Positions 1 through 6,692 of a DNA stretch of 6,692 nucleotides are shown in pieces. Position 1 is the stretch's first letter. Each line of letters begins with the position of its first letter. This DNA comes from an uncultured Clostridia bacterium (GTDB lineage: Bacteria > Bacillota > Clostridia > Christensenellales > UBA1242), in NCBI GenBank assembly GCA_947631875.1, contig CANRMV010000058.1, positions 1 to 6,692 on the forward strand, read 5' to 3'. The notes beneath the pieces are model-generated. The model searched no databases, was not told the DNA's origin, and was given only the letters and a program-made list of their open reading frames with translations. The position numbers were made by a program, and so were the translations under genes.

Positions 1-3000
1 AGTGTATGATGCAGTTAATAATAGCGGCACAACAAGTGGAGGAAGCAGGTCAGTTGGTGGTTACCGCGAGATAAGTACATCAGGCAATTTGATACAGCTC
101 AATCCTTTTGGCTTTAAAAAAGCGTCTGATAGTGACAATGATCAGCTTATATCGGCTGTGCATATAGGAAAAATTGCTGGAAAAGAAACGCAATACAGCA
201 TTTTTAACAGTTATTTCCTTGAAAACAACTGGACAAACGATATTTGGAAACAGGACATCGACACACCTTTCCCTTATGTGGACCTTTTTGAAGCAAGCAC
301 AGAACTTTTCTGGGATGCAACTCTTGAAAGCACGCTTGATGTTTTAAGGAAAGTTGCCAATGGTGAAGCAAGCACGGTTGTTGTTAGAGGAAAGGAGTCA
401 AATGATTCAAACACATACATTGATATAAACCTAACACAAAATGGCTTATTAGATAAAACTAGAATCGCCAACGAACTTACTGAGGAGGAAGAAACTGAAT
501 TAAAAGGTTATACAGGAACAACTTACATCTTTGAGGACTTTGACAATGTCACATTAATTTCTTATAGAGATTATATGGAAGCGGTAGATTCACCTGTTGG
601 CATGTTGGAAGCTGATAGTGAACTTGGTGGAAAGAAAGGCGATAAAGTTGGATTTATTTTGGATACACCTATGTTTAACGAAATCAATGGATCATATCTC
701 AACGGCATTAATTTCTATATGACAAAGGATAATAACAATGATATTGATTATCAACTTGTTAATACCGGTGTTTATAACAGCACTATATTCACAAATTGTC
801 GCATTGCGTATAACAAAAATGTATCTATATCATCCAACAAAAGCAGTGAAGAAGAAATTTCTCTTGGTCTAATCGCAAAGGAGTTTAGCAGTTCTTCATT
901 TATTGCAAGCACAATCGAACTTAGAGACGACAACGCAACAATAACTTTGTCTGCCACTCAACCAAAAGAGAATGCCTCAATTTATATGGGGCTTATTGCC
1001 GGCAAGATTGAAAAAACGAGCGGCTTTAACTCTATAAACATTGAACGCCTTATGATAGAGAGTAAAAACGGCGCTACTATTCCTGTGAATTTTGAGGTTG
1101 GAGGTGCTGCGACGACGACAGGATTGAATGTTTATGCCGGATTGTATGCGGGATGTATTAACAAACAAAGCACAACAAGCGTGGCAAATGAGGGCAGTGT
1201 TAACATTGGTCTTTCCAATTTCAGCAAAGACATAAAGATAACCGTTTCAGGCGGTGAGAAAGAGTTTAACAGTGCATATATTGGAGGTTTTGTTGGAAAA
1301 GCGGCCGCTGCGGACAAAATTGCATTCTCACCATCCGGCGAAAATCGCAAGATTGAAATTTATCAGGAGTTTTCGGCAAACACTTTATATGCGGGCATGG
1401 GCTTTGGTGAAGTTACATCAAATGCCGAACTTTCAAATTCAACCGCACAACCATTCACTTTGGAAGGTGCTTTATATCAAGTTGTTGAAGGCGAATTTGT
1501 CCCTGCTGACGGCAAAGAAGAGTTTGAAAAGGGTGAAGAAGCAAAAACTTATACAACAGGCACGGCAAAAATTGGCGGGCTTATTGGAAGCAGCACGGAT
1601 GGACTTGCGATAAGAAACATCTCCGTGAATTTCTCTGTTTCTAGTATATATGTTCAAAAAGAAGTAGTTTCTGCAACAGGAAACATAGACCAAGAATATG
1701 CTGAACAAGTTTATGCAGATGAAGGTGCTTTCTTTGACGAAAATAATGAGGATTACACAGAAAGAACAAATTCATATGTTCTGGGGGCAAATAGTGCTGT
1801 TGGTGGCTATGTTGGAGAAGTGACCGGCGGAAGCGTGACTGCTGCTTCAAACTGCGATATTTCTGGAACTATTGACGTTGTTGTTGACAATCAAACAAGT
1901 GGTGATATCTCTATCGGTGGCTTCTTTGGAACATTCAATGGAGGCTTAATTGCAGGAATTTCTTCAAATAACAATATGAATATTTCTGTTCGCCAGCAGT
2001 CTACGGCAAATACAAATAAAATAACGGCGAATGTGGGCGGTGTTATTGGTCTTTTAAAAGATAATGGCAGTGGCGAGACAGGAGCCGAATTTGGCGTTTT
2101 AATCAATCAAGAGGATGACAGAAACGTCAATGTCACAGGAAATGTTTTGTCTAACGTTAATGTTCTTAAATATGGCGGTGCAATAGGTTATATTGAAAGA
2201 AAAAATGTTTCTAAAAGCACAAACAATGTTCGCGTTTCTCAAATTGTTTATGGCGGCGCAGTTAGAATTTATGGAAAAACCATAGATAAAGGCGAAATTT
2301 CAGTTGGCGGCGTTGTTGGCGAATTTAACAGCAGTGGCACAGAAGAATCGGACAATGTTGCCTCCGCTCTCACAGAAAACCTCTCTTATGGTGATGTTTT
2401 TGTGAACTATCCATTCAGTTCAAATATAAAGGATGAAACATCAGTTATAATAACAACCACTTTCCTCAATTACACACTGAAAAGTTATAACTTTGGTGGA
2501 ATTGTGGGCGGACTTCCAACAACTCCGGTTTATATTGGTGGAAATGCTTCTATCATGACTTCGTTTAATGACAAATTGAACAAAGATGAAATTTCTGGTG
2601 GTGGAAATTCCTATGGCAATTCTTACAAAGTTGGAGCGATTGCAGGAAAGAATGCTGACAGCGGCGTTTATGGCGGCACGTTTGAAGGAGTTAATTATGG
2701 TGAAAACGCTTACTCTTCCATCGTGGCTTTGGCAACTCAGGCGCAAAATGAAAATGTTGACCATGCTTATGGAACAACAACACTTGATTATCTTGGCTAT
2801 TTGACGGAAGGACAGTTAAATAATGAAACAGAGGCCACAACTGACAATATATTGACTAAGTTTGCAACGCTCATAAATGGACGCCAACTTAAAGAAGGAC
2901 ACAAGCTTAACCCTTATCTTTTAGAAGAAGGCAACAAGAAATTTAAGGTTGAAAAAGTTTCTGCTTCTGGCGATTCTCAAACAAATACGGAGAAATATTT

Positions 3001-6000
3001 CGTTAATGAAGAAGAGCTTGAAAACTTCCACAATATTCATTGGATTGCTTTAAATTCAACCGAATTGAATTACACCTTGCAAACAGGAAGTGAAAACAAT
3101 TTTGCGGATAAATTCAAAAACACTGTTTTGGTTGGAAATGGACAAACTATACAAATTAGTGATTCGCGAAAGGAAGAAGAATTAAAAACATATGGCGGAT
3201 TTATAAACACAATGGGCGAGCCGGATGAAAAAACAAATGAGGGTGCATACATCGAAGAATTGACATTCAATGTTATTTCCGGGCTTGTTGTTAAACTTGA
3301 CACAGAAATGGATATAAATGTGGAATCTAAATCGCCAACTTATGGCGGTGTGGTTGGAACAACATATGGTCACTCAATCATATATGGCTTGGGAGTTGAA
3401 GGAGAACTTTCCGTTGGCGGAGCAGGGGCAACCGTTAAACTTGGCGGGATTGTTGGCGAAATGCGTGGAGGTATGATTGCTCAAAGTTATTTTGACGCAA
3501 ACATGACCTATCGTGCCACCGGCAAAACGAAAGATGAAGAAACGGTTATTCCAGGTGGAGATATTTCAGGGATTGCCAACTTAAAAGACTTTAACAACAC
3601 AATTCTTTCCACATATTCATCTGGGAACATTCTTTCTTATGTTGAAGATGTCATTTACACCTTTGCAAAGTTTGAAGTCGAACTAGAAAATGTGGGAGAT
3701 AATAAATCTAATAAAAATGTAATAAAAGATTGTTACACCGTTGCAAATGCAAAAGTAAACGATGTTATTTCAAACGCGGAAGGCAGCATTAATACTCTTC
3801 AAACAGATGGAAAGATTATTCCGATAAATTTTGTAAACGCAAGTTATTCTGCTTCTACAAAACTAAATATTGATCAAATGGCCATTGGATATGGCAGTAA
3901 GAATGAAGCAGGTTATTCGCTTAAAGTTGAGGATGTAAAGGATCCAACAAACACCACCACTGTTGATAAATGGTATTTCTCACAATTTACAAATAATGGC
4001 TATGCAACACATGGCTTTGGTTTCTTGAAAAACGTTTCAACTTTCACAAGAGAGGAAGACGGCGAAAGAATTAACACCTCAGAAGGAATTATCAAACTTT
4101 ACGAATACACGGAAGTTCCTTATGCCGACATCCTTAAAAATTCAACCAATTATAATATGGGAAGCAATACACCTGAAAATTGGTGGTTCTTGGCGGTTGC
4201 AAATGAGGGTAAACTACAACAAGTGTTGAAGGCTGGGGAAGAAGGTGTTTATGGAAGCAACGACCTTAGATTCTGGCTTACAAATGATTTGACGATGAAC
4301 AAAAATTCCAAACTCGGAGCGGGCGATAATTCTGTTTTGGGCAAGGATGTTGGAGCATTTAGCGGAAAGAATTTCATCTTTGATGGAGACAATCACACAC
4401 TTGATTTTGGAGGCTTGACAGAAACAAAATCTTCTTTGTTTGGCACTGTGAATGGAACTATTCAAAATTTGAGATTGGTTAATGTGGATATGAACAGCAC
4501 AGGTACACTTGCGGCCACTTTGAATGGGAATATGAACAACATTGCAGTTGTTGGAAATTTGACAGCAAACGGGAATGTTGCAGGCGGTGTTGTTGGAACG
4601 CTTGTTGGAAGCGCAGAGGCTGTTGAGGGCGCTGTGAACGTGACAAACGCTTCTGGCGGCAGAATTATTGGCGGGCTTGTTGGTGTGCTTAAAGCGGCAA
4701 GTGCCAATAGTAAGATTTCTACGCAAATTGGCGACCAAATTCAAAAAGTGTATGACGCAACATACACAGGCATATATTATTCTTCAAACAGCGGACAAGT
4801 TATCAGCAGCATGTCGTCAAGCGTGGATGTAACAAATCCCGAAAGTGAGGACAATTTGCCGCTTCAAACGGCAATCACCGATTATGAAAACGGCAAAGCA
4901 GTTGCAACGAAGAACGTTAACCTTGTTGCAGGCGGGGTTGTTGGCTATGCTGGAAGCAGAACAGTTATTGACAATTCTTACAATGCAAACTCTGTGTTCA
5001 CTGGATACACTAAAACAACAAGCAATTATGTTGGCGGCAATTATGTTGGCGGCGGGGTTGTTGGATATTCAAATGGTGCAAATATGACATCATCCTATAA
5101 TGCCGGCATTGTTATCTCTGGAAACTATGGAACGGCAACAGCAAAAACTTATTATTCCGATAAAAATGATGGTGACCTTCTCAAAGGTGCAGAGTTGAAG
5201 GGAAATGCTTATGAATTTGAAGATATATCTGCGGGCAAGCATTATGCATATGCTGGCGGAATATTTGGATATGGAGCTGGTGGCACAGTTTCGAACTGCA
5301 TCAACGATGCGTCTGTTGAGGCACTAGGCGAAGCCCCAACGCAATTTATCGGCAAGCAACAGTTATTAGGGGTTTTAAAAATAGAAGAAGCAACAATCAA
5401 TCCTGCTAATTTGGTGTTTAAAATTTACAATTACTACAACCCTGGAAGAGCCAGAGAGGTTTATGCTTATGGAATAGGCTTTGCACAAGATGCTGAAACC
5501 TTTGAAAATGTATACTCTTCAACAGACAACATTAAAAACGATGGCAGCATAGGCCAAGTTTCACAAGGAGAACAGAAAATAACATTCTATCGAAAAACAA
5601 TGCTTGGGAATAATGGTATTGAAAATGATAGATATAAATTTGATGGAACATTTGATTCCAACGGCAAGTTGAACGTTAGCGGCGTTGATTCTTACGGCCT
5701 TGTGACCCGTGTGTATATGCAAGATATTGTTGCCAGAGGAGATTATAGATGGGAGTGGTCTGGCACTGGTTCTGTAAATAATGGTAATTTGGATCTTTTG
5801 GTCAAAGAGGCCTGGCTTACTGCATCGAAATTGATTCTATCAGGGGCTTTGCCACATGAATGGTATAATAGAGAACAAGTTTACAGAGGAAATTTTCAGT
5901 ATGAGGATGGAAATCTTTCGACTTTTGAGAAGAGGTATTCTGATGGTAACTATGAGGATTATACTGTATATAAAAAGAGAAAACCGTACTATAAAGATGA

Positions 6001-6692
6001 AATAGAGGGATACTATGGAAGATACACCTATGATATGCTTACTCAATCCCCTGTGACGTATTATGAATCCACTGAATTTGAGGACTATGATAACATTCTT
6101 AAAGATTTGGTTTACGCGAAAAAAACAGACGAAAATTATTATGACACTAATGAGGAAGTTGTTGGATATACAGACGAGCTAGATGTCGATGGTAAAAATA
6201 AAATTGGTCTTGTGGGATATAATTTAAACGCTACCACCGAAAAATTGATTAAAAATGGTGGAAATTCTTCACAAATTCAAGATCTAATTCACAATATTGA
6301 TTTAAAAAGAGATGTTAATGACCAATTAGAGATAATTGTTGTCAATGGAAATCAAATAGCCTTAGCATCTTCTTCAAAGGATTTAATAAACGCATATTTG
6401 CCATATAGCTATAACGGAGAAGTTACATTCACAGATTTGGAATTGTGTGACCAAGCAAATTTGAAAGCGTCAAATTTTGAAATTGAGGCTGCAACAGATG
6501 AGGTGGATATTGGAACTTATACAATAACTGACGTTGAAACTATTGATGAAAAAACAACAGTTAAGTTTACAATATGGACAAAAGACGAATATAAAAATGG
6601 TGTTAATGTTGTTGTGAGATACACAACGAAGCCAATTACTTTCACTCTGACAAGAGGAAATGTTTTCTATGAAAATGGTATTAAGAATCATT
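1..6692 (+). CDS. Giant GLUG-repeat surface protein (adhesin-like), partial at both ends
   Basis: One frame, first complete codon at base 2, stays open for 2,230 codons and runs off both ends; base 1 and base 6692 belong to split codons. No in-frame stop of any kind occurs, so a standard code is consistent. The product is Asn/Gly/Thr/Val-rich, with 6 Cys and 13 Trp. Fifteen GG-h-h-G motifs start at residues 428, 525, 601, 639, 679, 725, 769, 832, 1115, 1148, 1528, 1557, 1644, 1684 and 1752, several followed by a G-x-(I/V)-x-N-(C/S) turn as in the GLUG motif. Such repeats occur in large exported bacterial proteins and are expected to fold as beta-helices; adhesion or matrix contact is an inference from family. 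Three header segments divide it into modules, and an Ig-like region follows. Signal peptide and anchor are not in the window. No catalytic residues were recognised. The reading frame is certain, the family likely, the exact role unknown. Confidence 0.96.
2..292 (+). other. Tail of an upstream repeat module (residues 1-97)
   Basis: Part of the giant protein. It opens with a Gly/Ser/Thr-rich stretch containing SVGGY, then a weak repeat core IGKIAG at residues 55-60. It ends in a Trp-containing segment with WTNDIW at 77-82 and TPFPYV at 88-93. In GLUG proteins a repeat body often closes with a segment of the type W-x-h followed by a few residues and P-Y-h, just before the next module. I therefore read residues 61-97 as the closing cap of a module that starts upstream. 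The assignment rests on motif resemblance only. Confidence 0.5.
293..721 (+). other. Module B header (residues 98-240)
   Basis: The element order matches the clearer header at residues 1394-1497. First comes an L-x-x-V-L-x-x-h-x-x-G helix-like start (LDVLRKVANG, 112-121). A beta strand with YIDINLT (139-145) corresponds to the 'L-T-N-D-L' strand. YIFEDFDNVTLIS (175-187) corresponds to FIFDGDNHTLDF in module D. FNEINGSYLNGINF (225-238) corresponds to the LFG-x-h-N-G-T-I-x-N-L strand pair. An acidic Glu-rich insert lies at about 160-167. In GLUG proteins this block caps the N-terminal end of the repeat body. It has no known enzymatic role, and homology to the other headers is inferred by eye. 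Confidence 0.55.
863..1408 (+). repeat. Degenerate early repeats of module B (GLIA/GLYA variant)
   Basis: Residues 288-469 contain four weak copies in which the usual GG-h-h-G core is replaced by G-L-(I/Y)-A or a similar form: LGLIAK (288-293), MGLIAGK (329-335), AGLYAGC (379-385) and YAGMGFGE (463-470). The first three spacings/copies are 41 and 50 residues apart, close to the spacing of the canonical copies downstream. One canonical copy, IGGFVGK at 427-433, lies between the third and fourth. I interpret them as diverged turns of the same beta-helix rather than a separate domain. Confidence 0.5.
1283..2647 (+). repeat. GLUG-type repeat body of module B (residues 428-882)
   Basis: Eight GG-h-h-G cores start at residues 428, 525, 601, 639, 679, 725, 769 and 832, and a ninth weaker one, VGAIAGK, is at 877-883. 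The four central spacings are 38-46 residues; the outer ones are longer because of charged insertions, such as the Glu/Lys-rich stretch at about 496-516 and the acidic stretch at 682-706 and 588-592. The copy at 601 is followed by TGGSV and SNC at 616-618, a typical GLUG turn. The family is expected to form stacked beta-helix coils with the GG-h-h-G strand in the core. The body contains no Trp and only one Cys. Confidence 0.75.
2762..2929 (+). other. Closing segment of module B (residues 921-976)
   Basis: After the last repeat, the chain reads YLGYLTEGQL (930-939), then a Thr/Asn-rich stretch, LTKFATLING (951-960), and KLNPYL at 968-973. The pattern 'h-x-x-L-N-G' followed within about 12 residues by N-P-Y-L is familiar as the end of GLUG repeat bodies, where it precedes a linker or the next header. 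Here the next header begins about 25 residues later. Assigned by motif resemblance. Confidence 0.45.
2999..3274 (+). other. Module C header (residues 1000-1091)
   Basis: VNEEELENF at 1001-1009 looks like the 'I-x-(S/T/N)-x-E-E-L-x-x-F' opening of GLUG modules. IHWIAL (1012-1017) is the strand, and the only Trp of this module's start. FADKFKNTVLVGNGQTIQI (1034-1052) parallels the module D line with F-S-G, then FIFDGDNHTLDF. YGGFINTMG (1064-1072), and after an acidic insert AYIEELTFNV (1082-1091), match the LFG and I-x-N-L-x-L strands. The order of elements is the same as in headers B and D, so I read this as the start of a third module. Confidence 0.6.
3344..3751 (+). repeat. Short GLUG-type repeat body of module C (residues 1115-1250)
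   Basis: Two canonical cores, YGGVVGT (1114-1120) and LGGIVGE (1147-1153), are 33 residues apart. The second is followed by RGGMIAQSYF, a good GLUG turn with Ser-Tyr in place of Asn-Cys. Two further degenerate turns can be recognised: ISGIANL with FNNTILSTYSSGNI (1188-1210), and NVIKDCYTVANAKV (1239-1252), whose Cys sits where the family Cys normally is. Beyond this no repeats are evident until module D. Confidence 0.65.
3752..4180 (+). other. Module C end and linker without recognised repeats (residues 1251-1393)
   Basis: This part of the protein has no GG-h-h-G core. It includes TDGKIIPINF (1288-1297), an aromatic segment with DKWYFSQF (1322-1329) and HGFGFLKNV (1337-1345), then IIKLYEYTEVPY (1363-1374). 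The Trp-bearing segment probably closes module C, by analogy with WTNDIW at residues 77-82. The rest is an Asn/Thr-rich linker to header D. I do not recognise a domain here. Confidence 0.4.
4181..4492 (+). other. Module D header (residues 1394-1497), most typical of the three
   Basis: WWFLAVANEGKLQQVLKAG (1394-1412) gives the helix-like start. LRFWLTNDLTMN (1422-1433) is the 'f-x-L-T-N-D-h' strand common at the start of GLUG modules. AFSGKNFIFDGDNHTLDF (1452-1469) is the 'F-x-G-x-x-h-F-D-G-x-x-H-T-h' line. LFGTVNGTIQNLRLVNVDM (1479-1497) is the 'L-F-G-x-h-x-G-x-I-x-N-L-x-L' line. In known family members this block caps the beta-helix. The match of several lines in the correct order makes this the strongest single piece of family evidence in the window. 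Confidence 0.75.
4583..5533 (+). repeat. GLUG-type repeat body of module D (residues 1528-1844)
   Basis: Five canonical cores start at residues 1528, 1557, 1644, 1684 and 1752. Those at 1644, 1684 and 1752 are complete GLUG-like turns: GGVVGY with NSYN, GGVVGY with SSYN, and GGIFGYGAGGTVSNC. A degenerate continuation follows: NYYNPG (1810-1815), YGIGFA (1823-1828) and FENVYSS (1834-1840). The DNA is richer in GC here (45% over 4561-5340 by hand count) than elsewhere in the window. No Trp is present from 1426 to 1916. Expected to form the best-ordered beta-helix of the protein. Confidence 0.8.
5024..5053 (+). repeat. Perfect tandem duplication of 15 bases (NYVGG twice)
   Basis: The 15-base unit AATTATGTTGGCGGC occurs twice back to back (5024-5038 and 5039-5053) with no mismatch, coding NYVGG-NYVGG at residues 1675-1684. 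It keeps the frame and abuts the GGVVG core at 1684, of which its last Gly forms part. It looks like a recent in-frame slippage or duplication. Confidence 0.9.
5642..5875 (+). other. Trp-rich end of module D (residues 1881-1958)
   Basis: After the last repeat trace, the chain turns into an aromatic segment with FDGTFDSNGKLNV (1880-1892), YRWEWS (1915-1920), EAWLT (1936-1940) and HEWYN (1952-1956). Four of the protein's 13 Trp lie within 38 residues. By position and by analogy with the Trp-bearing segments at 77-104 and 1324, this is probably the closing cap of module D. I recognise no named domain. Confidence 0.4.
5882..6181 (+). other. Tyrosine-rich acidic segment (residues 1961-2060)
   Basis: By direct count, 19 of 100 residues are Tyr, with 23 Asp/Glu and 12 Lys/Arg, no Cys and no Trp. 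Tyr often comes in pairs (YY at 1996-1997, 2004-2005, 2020-2021 and 2046-2047). There is no GLUG core. It separates the beta-helical part from the Ig-like end and may be a stalk or linker; that is inference. The underlying DNA is AT-rich (about 32% GC over 5881-6660). Confidence 0.6.
6395..6691 (+). other. Possible Ig-like (MBG/YDG-type) domain and start of a second (residues 2132-2230)
   Basis: YSYNGEVTF (2135-2143) is followed by alternating beta strands, IGTYTITDV (2170-2178), TVKFTIWT (2186-2193), VNVVVRY (2201-2207), then KPITFTL (2210-2216). VFYENG at 2221-2226 repeats the opening Y-x-N-G-like turn about 86 residues on. A 'K-P-I-T-h-T' strand leading into a 'h-x-Y-x-G' turn is typical of tandem MBG/YDG-type Ig-like domains in large surface proteins. 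The match is weak, and other beta-sandwich folds are possible. The array, if real, continues past the window. Confidence 0.35.

Noticed and set aside
1301..1308. GCGGCCGC palindrome (NotI site) in a fairly AT-rich gene
   Set aside because: I considered an engineered cloning scar, but it lies in frame inside an Ala run (434-437) directly after a normal repeat core, and no vector-like sequence surrounds it.
1254..1613. Second + strand open frame of 119 codons
   Set aside because: It overlaps the GLUG frame in another phase, gives a basic, patternless product, and the frame-2 translation carries clear repeats across the same bases. The same applies to the shorter frames at 2586-2804 and 4845-5087.
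1283..2509. CRISPR-like regular repeats at DNA level
   Set aside because: The repeats are protein-level GG-h-h-G cores with diverged DNA, irregular spacing and coding sequence throughout; there are no identical direct repeats with spacers.
3752..4180. A separate gene or break in the repeat-poor stretch between modules C and D
   Set aside because: The same frame continues unbroken, with similar codon use and the expected header at 4181, so it is a linker inside one protein.
4214..4744. Antisense open frame of 176 codons
   Set aside because: It lies wholly opposite the well-supported repeat region. Its Cys/Asn/Ser-rich product mirrors Gly/Ala/Val/Thr codons of the sense strand, and no ribosome binding site or family motif is seen.
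6119..6125. Run of seven A as a possible programmed frameshift site
   Set aside because: In the reading frame it is G-AAA-AAA-ACA, not a proper X-XXY-YYZ heptamer. The zero frame stays open to the window end, and no strong downstream stem was noticed.
1..6692. Alternative genetic code (TGA or TAG reassigned)
   Set aside because: None of the three stop codons occurs in frame, and Trp is always TGG, so there is no sign of reassignment.

Overview
The window is the interior of one very large protein-coding gene on the + strand. Frame 2 is open from base 2 to base 6691 (2,230 codons) with no TAA, TAG or TGA, and neither a convincing start nor a stop lies inside. There is no intergenic DNA, and I see no RNA gene, promoter, terminator, mobile element or CRISPR array. 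All residue numbers below count from the codon at base 2; the true N-terminus is upstream and unknown.

The protein looks like a bacterial cell-surface or secreted repeat protein of the GLUG type (PF07581-like). It carries fifteen copies of a GG-h-h-G motif (h = hydrophobic or aromatic), usually followed 8-20 residues later by an N-C/S-Y-like turn, plus many weaker copies. It is rich in Asn, Gly, Thr, Ser and Val, and very poor in Cys (6) and Trp (13). That composition and periodicity suit a chain of right-handed beta-helices (beta-solenoids).

Layout: (1) residues 1-97, the tail of an earlier module; (2) module B, residues about 98-976, with a header, a long repeat body and a closing segment; (3) module C, about 1000-1390, shorter and degenerate; (4) module D, about 1394-1958, with the most typical header and the best GLUG repeats; (5) residues 1961-2060, a tyrosine-rich acidic stretch; (6) residues 2061-2230, a beta-rich end resembling the first of a tandem row of Ig-like (MBG/YDG-type) domains that continues past the window. 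Headers B, C and D share the same order of elements, which suggests module duplication.

Organism: GC is moderate to low (45% by hand count in the repeat core at 4561-5340, 32% at 5881-6660), and the genetic code looks standard. A low-GC bacterium, perhaps an uncultured gut Bacillota or another lineage with giant GLUG adhesins, fits best, but nothing here fixes the taxon. Signal peptide and cell-wall or outer-membrane anchor would lie outside the window, so surface location is inferred from family only. I found no catalytic motif and no sign of a multi-gene system.
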